Assembly (NCBI GenBank): GCA_905178155.1
Contig: CAJINV010000002.1
Location: 6,180,476-6,244,475 of the forward strand
Direction of reading: 5' to 3'
Origin: Amoebophrya sp. A120
Taxonomy: Eukaryota > Sar > Dinophyceae > Syndiniales > Amoebophryaceae
DNA: 64,000 nucleotides
Shown here: piece after piece, positions 35,264 through 46,435 of the stretch
How positions within the stretch are numbered: position 1 is the first letter of the stretch
Layout of the letters: each line of letters starts with the position of its first letter
The notes under the pieces: generated by a model
The model's database searches: none
What the model was told of the DNA's origin: nothing
The model's input: the letters and a program-made list of their open reading frames with translations, nothing else
Position numbers and translations under genes: made by a program

Positions 35264-36307
35264 TTTTGTTTCAGGCGAGGAGAAAGACGTGACTTGTAGT
35301 TTCCGCACAATTTTTTTCGACGGTAGGAGAAAGAAAAAAACGCTGGTGCATGTCCATGTAATGCGATACTGTTGGAGGTCGCATGACGATTCATTGAAGA
35401 GATTCAAAAATCAGAACGCCCCTCTCGCCCACCTGCCTCACTCTCTTCGCCCCCATGAATAGATGCACATCGGCGAAGAGGACTGCCATTTTGGCACAAG
35501 TAGAACGTAACAATTCACTACCACTCAAGAGCCTTCAACCGCCGGCCATACAACTCATAGTCACTTTATCTCGGCGCTGACAGTAGGTATGGTCGTGCAA
35601 GAAACACTGGAGGACACGCTGTGGAACAAGAACTCCGCGAACGGATCATGTTGAAGAATGCCATGTGACGATAGTGGTCTTCGACAACACTATGTCAACA
35701 GCAAAATGAAGTGCGTGTGTGTCTGTGCGTCTGCGTGTGTTATTGCATCTTCGGGTACTTAGACAACTTGAGTTTCACATTGATGGGAAGGGTTTACCGT
35801 TTACTAGGGTCGTCCTCGTGTGTAGGGTTTGATGTTGAAGTAGCAACGCGAGATGCCATCGTACCTCGCATCAGGCGATATGATGAAGGCCATCCTTTCT
35901 CTAGTGAAGCTGCTTTTATCTTAGTACGGATGCACTTGAATCGGCAGCAAAAAAGGTGGTGTTGGGGTCATGTAGGGTTGCGGGGATACCGCAGTGCGTT
36001 TTTTTTTAGGGTAGCGAGGAAAGATGTGAAGATCATGCGATGACTAGCTATTACTCGAAAAAAACTTTCACCTCCCGGATAGTTCTAACTATCTTGGGCA
36101 AGCAACTGGAAATGAAACAGTTCGAAACAATGACATACACATACGAGAAAGGGGCGGCGCAGCATAAGCACAAAAGGCCACTGCAACCATATCCATGCGC
36201 AAACTGACTATGATGAGTTAATCTCTCCGTTACTTACTCCTTTACTGATGGTACACAAAATGAATGTCATCAGAAGTGCGCAAGAAAGAGCTCCTCAACA
36301 TCCACGT
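35264..36307. other. Intergenic gap
   Basis: No gene. A short GT-rich stretch (35712-35745, TGTGTGTCTGTG-type) is the only visible simple sequence. Confidence 0.45.
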
Positions 36308-39300
36308 CTAACAGCAAGGTTCGTCGTCTGCGTCCGGCACAATCTGCGGCGCATCACCGTCCTCACCCGCGTCAGCGGCATTCTCGTTTGGGGTCGTCCC
36401 GTCCGCGCTCGCTTCCTGCATCGCGTCCGCGGATGCTTCGTCCTTGGGTGCCTGTGCCGTGTCTACTTGCGCAACAGTTTCATCTTTGGGTACAGCGAGG
36501 CTTTCGCTTTCCTGTACAGTGCCTGGTGAGGAAGAGGAGTTCTTGTCTGTTGATACTATTTCTTCTTCTTGTTTCTCAACATCAGCACCATCATCCCCAC
36601 CCTGCCCGGCAGTCGTGTCCCCGCCGGGACTCGGCTTGGTCTTCTCCTCTTTTTCATAGCAAGCCGCGTGATTCCCGTTAAAATCCGACTTCGGGACAGG
36701 ACCCTGTTTGTGGCTCGGGCAGACCTCCCTATTCGCAATTCCGGAAGTCACCACCACAGCCGGACCCTCGCCTTCACCGTCGTCGTCCTCATCTTCGCTG
36801 GTAGTAACCGGGTAGCCCCGGACAAACGGCAGATCATCCCCTCGCGCACAAGATACGCGCGCAAGATAAAAAAACCAAAATTCTTGTGCAGATCACCTTA
36901 AGAGATGTGGAACAAGTACGTCAGCCTGGTCAAGCTTCCGCTGCGTCCCCCGCATCCGGTTCAGCTCCATCCGCGGCCTCTGTTCCGTCCTTGTTCTCCT
37001 GGCCGGCTACGGCAGCAGCATCATTCCCATCGGATGGAGTATTTACTCCTCCTACATCTGCAGCCTCCTCTGCAGGCACCGCCTGCTGCTCGGCCGGTTC
37101 CTCCCGCAGCAGGGCGCACCACGCGGGCTCTTCTTTCCCGGCGGCCTTCCAGTCTTGGTCGCAGCACTTTCCGTTATGGAAGCGTCACCAGGTTTGAAAT
37201 CGACAAAGTTGAAATGATTTGCCATGCATAAAATGGATACCAGTTGGAAGACCAATTTCCAAGCGGTGCATGACAAATTTCCCGAGCACCGGAATCCAAT
37301 TTGTCATGCTGTTTGGGCACAGAGGCCAGCTTTTGTCATGCTACTTTAGCAGCTCTATTTCAAACCCTAAACAGGCTGACTGTCGGCCTCAATTGCCATC
37401 CCGGCAAGACAGGCACTTCATGCATTGCATTTTATGCATGACAAATCGTTTCAACTTTGACGATTTCAATCCTGACAGATCCATATCCGTGCAAGTTCTG
37501 GTAGTCGCCCCGCACTTTGGGCGCCTCCATGTACTGCGGGCACTGGGGTCCCATACCCACTACGATGCCTGTCCCGGCGCTGTCCTCTTTCAGGGCAACT
37601 TCCAGGTTGCCCAGCGCCACCTGTCGGTCTTTGAGCCGCAGCAAGGTGCAGCGGAGATCCGTTGGCTCGAAGAAAAACACGTCGCAGCCGCCGGGCGAGT
37701 ATAGTGTCTTGGTTTTCATCCCGGTTTCTTGTTCAACAGCACCGCCAGCCTCGGTCCTCTGCGCCTCAACCTTGAAGTCGAAACAGGCCTTGGCGCACCC
37801 GTGCGCGTTCCTCGGCCACCCGCTCTCCCAGGGCTGCTGGAACAGCGGATCTTGGCACACCGCATCCCCGGACCCGTGCGTGACGCGCACCACGTCGAAA
37901 TAAGTGGTAAAATCCTCTTTCGTCAACTGGTAGTCTTCGTCGAAGCAACCGATCTTCTTCGTTTTGTCCTTCTTGTCCACGCTGCACTCCACTCCCGTGT
38001 CGCACGGGCGTGAGATGACGCTGCTGCAGCTCCCGTCCCCCTCCGCGGGTTCCAAAATCTGGCGCGTGACCGTTTGCCACCCAGTGCCACACTCATTTTC
38101 CGCCTTGCACTCGCTTACGGTTGTCTCCTCGGCGAGCACACAGTCCTTGCTGACTGGGCAGGCGTGTGTGTTGCACTCTTGTGACTCGGAGAAATCCGGC
38201 ATAGCTGAGCACGGCGCGCCCGTGGCGCTAGGGGTCATGGTAATCCGCTTCGTGCGCGTCTGCGTGCCTGTGTCGCACAATTTGTCACAAGCGCTCCAAG
38301 GAAGCCACGTTTCCGAGAGTGTGCAGTTGACCGGTACGACAGGCACCGGGGTTGTGGTCGTCAGCAGCACGCAGACAACCACGCTGGCGCAGGTTATTCC
38401 AGCGTTGTCGTCGGAAAAGCCCACAAACAAATTTTGTCCGTGCACAATGCGATAGTTGCCCTCGGAATAGTCAAAGCAACTCATGTATGGCCCGGAAAAG
38501 AAAAACTGCTTCAGACTGGTGCCGTTTCTACAGCATGCCAACGTGAATTGAAAGAAACTATTTTTTGCACCAGAACATGCATCATGACAAGTTTCCATTG
38601 TCCGCGCGAAAAAAAAGAACTGCCATCCGTACTCCCTCCGTTCTTGGGGATAAACAGAAGAGATGGAAAAGCTAAAGTGCCATGATCGCTAGATTCTAAT
38701 AATTAGAATCTAGCGCGGCAGTGGCAGACACCTCCGCGACAATTACTTATTTTGCACCATCCTCTGCAATGGTATTGGTACTAGGTCGTACTTACAAAAG
38801 AATCCTCAGAGTGCAGCAGTTTTTTTGTACGATATCTCGCGTGCATCCTGGTTCCGATCGTCCAGGTCGCACCGGTTCATGCCGACCTGATCCAGTCCTT
38901 TGCTGGTGTCCCGGAAATGCAAGTCTTTACCGTCCTCCCCGCCGCCCTTGCCGTCGTCTTCAAACGCCCATACATTGTACAGGTTGGCCGGATCGCTCGG
39001 AGACAAAGCGGGGTCGCAGTTCTGATCCTGCACTTGTGCGCCTTTTGAGGTTAGCAATTCCTTTTTCCGGCAAGCGTTGTACAAGTCCGATTTGGTGTCC
39101 TACGTAAAAACATCCCCACCACATCAATCTATCATGATGAACTGATACTACGGCTAAGTTCTGTTCCAGCACAAATCATAGAGAAGTTCTGGTCCGACTG
39201 CGACTTCTTGCGCATGAAATACAATTGGGTCCTCAGAAACATCAGACTGTGCGCAGTGCATCAGTCTCGGCGAGCTAGTACAGCCTCACCTTGTTTGTCG

Positions 39301-40892
39301 TAAGCATCACTTCTACATATCCATATGAAAAAAGCACTACAAAATGAAAATCGACATGCCTCTCCAGCTGGAGACCGACGAGGCATATTCAGTATTAAAG
39401 TACACCTACACGTATACATAATACTGAAAAATCAATGTCTCCATGCCAACGCCGTCCGCATTTGCCTGTCGGAACAGAAGTTCACGCACGGACAAATCTG
39501 CTCGACCACACATTGGGGGTGGTAGGCACGTTTCTGCGCAGGATACTTTGGACTGTGCACCATCGGAAGCTCGTCCCAAGAATACGCGGGAGTGTAGCGC
39601 CAGCGTCCACCTCGATAGTCCCACCCATTTTCTCCTCGGACCCCGAGCATGTCCTGCAGATTCCAGCCGGACTTGACCATGCGATCCTCTTTCGCGTTGA
39701 AGGGCGCCACCGCGTTTTTCCCCTCGCCGGAGGTGATCCACGTGGAAATCTCGCCGCGGTCCGTTTCTCGTTTGTGTTCGTGACGCAGTCCCCACCGACT
39801 GTTCGCGCAGCCCCCTCCGTTTTTATTGTGACAAGAGATCCAGGAGTGTGTCGTGCCGCCCCGGTGCCGCAGCGTGATCTGCTGTATGCCGTGTCCGCCA
39901 ATTTTTGGCAGGTGAAAGTGCCCCGTCTGCGTGTAGTCCGCATTGCCACCGTAACAGATTCGGTGGTCGGTGTTTTTATCCCCATCTAACCATTTCTGAT
40001 CATTGGGTTGTACCATTCTGTATGAGTGCTCCTCCTCGCCCCCCAATACGGCATCGACGCCGGCCTTGTGCACGGAGGACATGCCGCTAATCACGAGTGG
40101 GGTCTCAATGTCACTGTTCTGGCACGGATTTGGTTCACCTTCTTTCAGCGGGAAAATGATCCGCCGCAGTCCCAGGCCGTCGTGATAGTCGAACCAATTT
40201 TCCTGGTTGTTGTAAAGCTCTTCCAAATACGCATCAATCTCGGTTTGAGGCATCTTGATGCGAAGGTTCTTTGCAGCTTCTTCCGCGGCGGCGTCCGCAT
40301 CGGCGAGTTGCCCTTTGGAAGTTGCACTTGCACCAACGCCCGTCCGCAGGAAAGACGAGGCAGAGTTAGCGGAGGACGACGTGCTCAACAACTCTGAGCC
40401 GGTGTAGTCGGCGTGGTCCCCGTGTTTGATATTGTCCTGAATAGCCTTATTCTTTTTGTTCATCCTCCCGCCCGGGCGGTTTTCGGTAGGAGGAGGAGAC
40501 CCTTCACTGAGATGATCACTCCGCGACAACGCGCTGCTGCTACTGGTGAACGAGGGGCCCGTCCCGGTCGCGGCAGCTAATTGTATGCGCCGCAGAGGTT
40601 GTTGAGCATGAGCACCCCGTCCCATAGTCCCCTCTTGCGTGTCTGTCCGGCGCCTCAATTCCAGCGCAGCGGCGCGAGTGAAACCAGTGTAGTTGCTGTA
40701 GAACATCAAAATTTGTTGCCGCGCGACGAGGAGAGCAGAGCCAAAGAGGCTCTTGCTACATGTTCTTCGTGTAGACGAGAGCGGCAACATGCTTGGACGC
40801 GACGCCGACAGGGGAGTGTTTCCCTCTGCCGCCAGCGACGCAGAGCCGTTTCCCGACCGCGGCCGCGCGGAGCAGAACGCGCTCGACAACAT
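36308..40892 (-). CDS. Cys-rich protein with a thrombospondin type 1 repeat
   Basis: Multi-exon: 40892 to ~39440, 39099 to ~38830, ~38520-37484, ~37180 to ~36955 and ~36865-36308. The start is the first ATG after an upstream non-ATG open stretch; a hydrophobic patch (SLFGSALLVARQQILMFY) near residue 60 may be a signal anchor. Exon 1 holds an unrecognised Gly/Trp/His-rich domain (HFHLPKIGGHGIQQITLRH, CHNKNGGGCANSRWGLRH). Exon 3 has one TSP1 repeat: LSETWLPWSACDKLCDTG...TRTKRI...ECNTHAC, with the W-x2-W and C-x3-C pattern. Further Cys pairs occur in exons 3-5, and the C-terminus is long, acidic and Ala-rich, ending CC. TSP1 proteins of alveolate parasites are often surface adhesins; that role here is inference. 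Introns 1, 2 and 4 are only approximate. Intron 2 contains a perfect palindrome. Confidence 0.6.
37170..37483. mobile_element. Introner, family 7 (single copy here)
   Basis: About 310 bp. Inverted ends centre on GATTGAAATCGTCAAAGTTG / GTTTGAAATCGACAAAGTTG, followed by GCATAAAATG. Interior GCATGACAAA/TTTGTCATGC modules are shared with other families. Coding resumes with G-K-C-C-D-Q-D-W-K after it. The exact target duplication was not resolved. Confidence 0.65.
38687..38715. repeat. Perfect 14-bp palindrome in an intron
   Basis: Arms CGCTAGATTCTAAT / ATTAGAATCTAGCG around a single A. Lies in the intron between exons 2 and 3 of the TSP1 gene. It could fold as a hairpin; no function assigned. 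Confidence 0.8.
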
Positions 40893-41769
40893 CCCGATTG
40901 AATTTGTACGTGAGTTGCTTTTGCGGTTCACGGAATTGAAGAAAAATCTCCAACTGCTTCGCTTTGTCTTCAAAAGCAGCCGTATCAACTACGTGTTGTA
41001 CGATTCGAATTCTTGCTAATTCATCTAGTCCACAACGTCAATAAAGTCAAAACTCGCACTTGGGTTGTTGAAAAAAGGAAAAACAAAAAGACCTGTGGTG
41101 CCAGAATTCAAAAACGAAGCATTTTTACGCGTGTTCTCACACTGGAGTGCTATGCAGTCCGGGTGTTGGTGTAGCAACCACACTACGTCAACAAAACCTA
41201 GAGCTTCTACTCCGGCACCTTTCCGGAAAAAACGAACGATGAGAAAGTCAGAACGGATGGAAAAGTACGATTTAGATTTTCGTTGCTGTTTACGAAGGAT
41301 GTCGTGAACGAAGGAAGTGCCGGAATTATGGACTTCTGTACGAATTTCTCTTAAACGTCGCAAACGAGAACGAACAGTGGTTTTGGACGAGGACACGAAT
41401 TTGAATCAATTTCTACGCGCAAAACAAACCTCGTATAACCTGAAGCACCAAAGATAGTACTAGCGAAGTTGAAAGATGCGATGATCTGTTTAAGTAGTAT
41501 GGCTTTCACTTTCGACGAACGGAAGGACGACAGGCCGTGGAAATCGAACACGAGAAGCTGTGGCTCGCAGTACTTCTTTTTGGGTGGCAACCACGACCGA
41601 GACGCCTCGGGAGATGTTAGGACGTTCGGTTTGCGACCAAGCAGAAAACGTGCGTCTACAGCTAGTGAGTAGTGACTCTGATCTTCAGTAGATACCGTTC
41701 TCTATACGCAGAAGATGTCGCTGAAGAAGTACATTTATTTTCAAGCTTTATCTTGTTGTTATGCTTATG
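40893..41769. other. Intergenic gap
   Basis: No supported gene. Confidence 0.45.
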
Positions 41770-43186
41770 CTATTCCTTCGGTGGATGGCACATGTTTTCC
41801 TTTTTGTCAAACCGCATAAACTTTTTCGGCTGATTTTTTGCGAATTTTCGCAAACTCGTGTAGCCAAGAATTTCCGGCGTAAACCCCTTCACCACGCTCT
41901 CCAGAACCTGTGGAAAGTTTCGATTAGGACGTGATTTTAAAGAATTACACTCCATCTCCATGTAGATGCAAGATGAAATGCCACTGGCGCTTCCACGAAG
42001 AAGTCTATGATCTCCATGTTTTGATGCATTGCTGTATTCTCTGAGCTGTGATGAAGAGCACGTACCTACTAAAAACAGAATCACTTAAAAGAAAATATCA
42101 CCTTTGGGATTTCCTCGAGGGAGCACGGGCCCGTTTTCAGTAAGACGTGCCGCAGGGCTTTCCGCACGTGCTGCTCCCGCTTGAATTGCTTCTCAGCCTC
42201 TTCGGGACTCACGTTCAAAATTTCCTTTGCGTCCTCGTCCTCGTCGCTATCTTTTATCGAGTAAAAAAGTGTTTTAGCATTAACGGATTTGAGAAATTGC
42301 AGTCATGCATGACAAATTTCGTCTTTCATGCATGCACATGCAATACAAAAAGAAATTTGGGTATCAAGAACATTTCTCATCAAGAACATTCCTCATACAT
42401 TACTGCATTCGAAATTCCGTTTAACGGTAACACTTTTTGGTGTGATATCTTCGCTGTCCTCCTCGTCCGCGCTCTCGTTGTCGTCGCTGTCGTCCTGGTC
42501 CTGTGGCGTTTATTATTTTCGTGAACATAAAAAGAAGATGGGGCTCATACAACAAGCGTAGTAAGCCTTTTGAAAAGGTAATCTTCCTTCTTTTGTAAGG
42601 TGCACGATTATTTTCGTCTGGCGCTAATATAGGAAATTTTCTACCGTGGTAGTACTACAGCACTGCTACATCGTCACTATGGTATTATAGTACTGGTATT
42701 ATAATATAGATTTACCTTTTCTTCGTCTCTGCCTCCCTTCTTGTTGGCTTCCTCCTCCGCTATCTTCGCTAGTTCCGGGTTCGCTTCGAGTTTTTTTCTT
42801 TGCTCCTGGTGGAAAGAGATCAATTTCATGATCAACTCCTCTTTTCCCCCCTTCTTCCCCAGGCCCCGCTCCTGGCACGCCTCCGCCAGCTCGGTTTTCG
42901 AGTACGCGTCCCATTGCGCGTCCTTGAAAATCTTGAACGCCTTCTCCTTGCCTTTTTTACCACCTTGGTCGGAGGACGTGCTTGCACTATTTGAAGATGT
43001 TCCAGTAGCACCAGCTTCCAGTGCCTGCATCTCCTCGGCGTGTTTCGCCTCGAGCTGCTCCAGCTCCTTCTCAAATTTCTCCTTCATGGCCCCCTTTGCC
43101 TTCTTCAACTGCTTCTCTATCCCCGTCCGCTCCTCCTTTTGCTTGTTGAGGAGGCGGGAACGCTCTTTTTTCAAATCGTCGGACAT
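41770..43186 (-). CDS. SAP-domain protein with N-terminal coiled coil
   Basis: 274 aa from exons 43186-42716, 42500-42434, 42250-42102 and 41907-41770, all GT-AG and in phase. Residues 1-60 are a charged coiled coil (LLNKQKEERTGIEKQLKK, KFEKELEQLEAKHAEEM) that resembles the N-terminus of OTUD6-type deubiquitinases, but no OTU catalytic domain follows. Residues ~100-135 form a SAP motif (WDAYSKTELAEACQERGLGK then GKEELIMKLI), usually a DNA- or RNA-binding helix-turn-helix-like module. An acidic stretch (DQDDSDDNESADEEDSED) spans exons 2-3, followed by a C-terminal helical module (HVRKALRHVLLKTGPCSLEE, then LGYTSLRKFAKNQPKKFMRF). Probably nuclear. The second intron is a degenerate inverted-repeat element. 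Confidence 0.8.
42262..42438. mobile_element. Degenerate inverted-repeat element within a GT-AG intron
   Basis: About 175 bp. Imperfect inverted ends both begin AAAAAGTGTT, continue TTAACGGA-like and end TGCAGT-ATG, with GCATGACAAATTTCG inside as in introners. The donor GTGTTA lies within the repeat; the acceptor AG lies about 12 nt outside the other end. The join gives T-P-K-N-S-D-E-D-E-D in frame. Confidence 0.55.
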
Positions 43187-44089
43187 GTTCGGATAAGTTC
43201 GTGAATAACAGAAAAAGAAAAAAGTTTCAATACGACAAACTACACATACACTGTGGAGTGATGAATACAATCCTAGGCAGGAGTCTACCTCGAAACCATT
43301 TGTCGCTTCTTCTAACAGAGTTTCTCCCGCTTGCCTTGCTTCTTAATCCTGTTCTTGCTGTCTTTTGATAAGTGCGACCATACATTTTCCAACATAATTT
43401 GTACCGAAGACAGAAATGGACACATCTGGTTCTGCCGCAGCTTTTATGACCCATGTTGCAAAATCATATGCAGTTCTGACCAACATCCACGATCCAGTAA
43501 GTGTCTTTTGCTATTCGGTGATAGACCATGCATACAAGCGATTTCTCCAATGTATGATCGCAGGCGTTGACATGCACTCCATTTTGACTTTCCGACTCAA
43601 GCGAGTTCTTGACAAGCATGATTTTGAAGAAAGCATCATTCTCCATGAGCTCGGTGCAAGCCACGTTTGATTTCACACCGCACTTATCTTTTGGCTAAAC
43701 GAAGCGCAAATGAGACAGAAAAAATTTCTGCTGTGGACCGAATCGGATTCGGATCAGGATCTTCAATTTTCGAAGAAAAAAACGGATGAACAACATTCAT
43801 TTTCTTCGATGTCTTTCAGATGAAGACAATTTCTGGACTGGGATTCATCATAAACGTCGAAAAACGGGATGAGTTCTTGGAAATCCTACACGCGGCCCGC
43901 TCATTGGCTTAGACGAATGATAAATATATTCCGTTAGTTATACCGTCGATAGTACTGAGACTCTCAGTACTATCGACTGGTTCAATATTAGTGAATAAGT
44001 ATCTACAGATTGTAAATAAAATAACAGAGACTAGTCGTCTTCTGTACCTAACAAATAAGTACCATCTTCAGCATTTGCCTTTCTTTGTC
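43187..44089. other. Intergenic gap with a palindrome
   Basis: Apart from the palindrome at 43945-43977, nothing is supported. A plus-strand frame at 43416-43670 (84 codons) was considered and not accepted. Confidence 0.45.
43945..43977. repeat. Perfect 16-bp palindrome
   Basis: Arms GTCGATAGTACTGAGA / TCTCAGTACTATCGAC around a single C. Intergenic, between the SAP and secreted-protein genes. It could be a hairpin, terminator-like structure or miniature element core. Confidence 0.85.
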
Positions 44090-45136
44090 TTATTTGCTAA
44101 TCCGTTGCTTCTTTTGGGCTGGGGTTCCTGCCTCCGGCTGGGCCTTTTTGTCTGCGGAACAAGAGGACTTAGCCGTCTTCGATCTGATGAAGAGGTAATG
44201 CAAGGCGATAGGGTCCTCGTTCTCTTCGGGCTGCACACGGGGCTGGTCGTGAAGATGATCCCGACGTGATTCATTTTCTCCCTGATTTCTATTATGTTGA
44301 CCCCGTGCCGCGACTGCGTCCGTAATAGTTCTGTTCCAGAGTGCCTTGTTGTCTGCCAGCACTTCTCGCCACCTTTCATACCTCCTCCGTTCTTGTCGCC
44401 TCACGAGCCGGTTGATTTCCCGGTCTCGCGCCCTCCCCGCCAACCCTCTGCGAGCCGCCTCGTCCTCCGCATCCCGCAGAATCCTCTGGTGCCGCCTCGT
44501 CTCTACGTCGTTCCTCGGCATAAGCTGCTCCTCTCCACTCTCGGCCCACTTGCAATCCGCCCGGGAGCCGAGAAAGCGACCGGCTAGCACACCCCAGGGC
44601 CCCTCGGAAAAGCAGTCGCCCGGCCCGAAGAACGGGCTTTGTTGTTTTTCTGCGTTCCCGGCGAACCGCTCCTGCGTGGTGATAAGCTCGACTGTTTCTT
44701 CGTCCAGGGGTAGGACTGCGCGCCACAGGAGCTCCTCGTCGGGTTTTAACCAATTCTCCTCGACCTCTTCCGGTGTCGCTTGCTGGGACGCCAGGAACTC
44801 GAGCACGCGCACGCCGAAGAGTGGCCGCGGGTTGCCTCGCCCGGACACAATGCATTGCAGCACAACTCGGTCGGCCTCGGGAAGCCGGTCTTTTATCTTG
44901 GAAAACGCGGCATCCATGCGTTGCAACCGCACGTCCCTCAAATCGGGTGGGGCTTCGTCTTCGGAAGTAGCCACTGACGTTGTCGAGGAGGCGGTGCTCT
45001 CCAGCTTTGCATTGCGCTCGCCGTCCTCGTCCTGCACACCGGTCACAAGAACTCGAGATGAGATTGCCAGAGAAACCCCGACCGCGCCGGCGGCGAATAG
45101 GAATGCCAGGAATACACGGGGAAAAACTTTCAACAT
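44090..45136 (-). CDS. Putative secreted or membrane-anchored protein, unknown function
   Basis: 348 aa, single exon. The N-terminus MLKVFPRVFLAFLFAAGAVG is a typical signal peptide or anchor, continuing V-S-L-A-I-S-S. The body is charged and helical with no recognised domain: AAFSKIKDRLPEADRVVLQ, an FFGPGDCFSEGPWGVLAGRF segment with two cysteines nearby (D-C-F, D-C-K), then a strongly basic Arg-rich stretch (RRHQRILRDAEDEAARR, RLVRRQERRRYERWRE). The C-terminus is basic, with PAQKKQRISK. Neighbouring genes do not suggest a role. The N-terminal hydrophobic run and intact length make it a credible gene. Confidence 0.7.
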   Translation of the reverse strand: MLKVFPRVFLAFLFAAGAVGVSLAISSRVLVTGVQDEDGERNAKLESTASSTTSVATSEDEAPPDLRDVRLQRMDAAFSKIKDRLPEADRVVLQCIVSGRGNPRPLFGVRVLEFLASQQATPEEVEENWLKPDEELLWRAVLPLDEETVELITTQERFAGNAEKQQSPFFGPGDCFSEGPWGVLAGRFLGSRADCKWAESGEEQLMPRNDVETRRHQRILRDAEDEAARRGLAGRARDREINRLVRRQERRRYERWREVLADNKALWNRTITDAVAARGQHNRNQGENESRRDHLHDQPRVQPEENEDPIALHYLFIRSKTAKSSCSADKKAQPEAGTPAQKKQRISK

Positions 45137-46435
45137 TCTGTGAGAATTATGAATCGGAGGTTGTACTTGATGCCCATCAAAATGCTAATATGAGGTGTCG
45201 CGCAGCTTTCAACAAAAAAAAATAGAAACGGCCGAACCTGAATCTGAAAAAATCAAAGTGAAACACAAGCGAAGAAGGAACAACAGGAGAAGTAGTCGGG
45301 GGCAGTTTGTTATTACTTAATCAATGTTCCAAACGTTTTAATGTGAGCGTAGCGGGCCAATACTCCGCATACAGCATCCATTACATTCATTTTTTTAAAT
45401 AAGTGTCTGAAGTGTTCATCTGGTGACTGTTTTCAATCATGAGGACTCCTGTTGATTCACAAGAAAGTGCGGAAATTCGTTTCGATATAGATAGATGTCC
45501 GCATCAAACGTGACCTATTTGGATAATATGACAGAATAGTTCGTCTTCGTATTTTTTGAAGGGAGAGTAGCGCTTTACTTCTTGTCCGGGTTACAACTAA
45601 GGGTCTTCCGAGGAAGAGGGTGCGTTTCATCGTCTGTCATCCTTTCCTTGGTTAGTACAAATGCAGTTTTCATGTCCCAATTTTTACCTCTTCCAACGCT
45701 GCTTTGCTTCTCATGTCGCCGATAAGTGCGCCATGCGAAAAAAAAAAATCATTCAGATCCACCTCGTTTTATCTGAAGCCAATATCAAACAGCATTTACC
45801 TCTTTCTCCTTTCATCTTGCGAAGTTCTACAGTTGTCATCGCTTCTTTCGGAATGGAGCCTAGTAGACGCTACTGCCAACATCACTAGCTCTGACAGAAG
45901 TTCATCATCATCTTCTATGTCTCTTGTATAAAAAATTGTTCATTTGTTTTCGTGGGTACAAAAAAATCTGGGTAGTGTAAATAGGTACATACGGGGTTGC
46001 GAAAATTAGGACATTTTTTGGTCTTGGAACTCAATCCGCGAGAGTATCTGCATCTCGATCGTTTGTTTTTATACAACATACTTAATCGGATATCAAACAA
46101 TCGCGATGCATCGCTCCTCTTTGCCTGGTTAGAGGACAGCGACAAAAAAGCAAAATCTACCCATCTCCAAGAAGAGGAAAAAAAGAAAAAAGTTGTGGGC
46201 AATGAATAACAAAAAAAAACACTCCAAATTGTCCGAAATTTAGAGAGTCGAACAACTACAGAAGTGTTCGTGAAGAAACAAGCCCGCCATCGAAACCATA
46301 CATTTACAGCATTTTCGCGGTGAGTTGTTTTCTTCTTGTCGCTGCTACTTACAACAAGAAAAATCTTCAATCGAGCCCCCCTAAAACTTCTGGTACCAGA
46401 ATTTCATTGTCTGCTTGTAGTTCCACCCCGGTGGA
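45137..46435. other. Intergenic gap
   Basis: 1.3 kb without a supported feature; several A-rich runs. Confidence 0.5.

Noticed and set aside
43416-43670. Plus-strand 84-codon frame with a protein-like composition
   Set aside because: No homology recognised, no supporting splice or context signals, and it would be the only plus-strand gene in the window.
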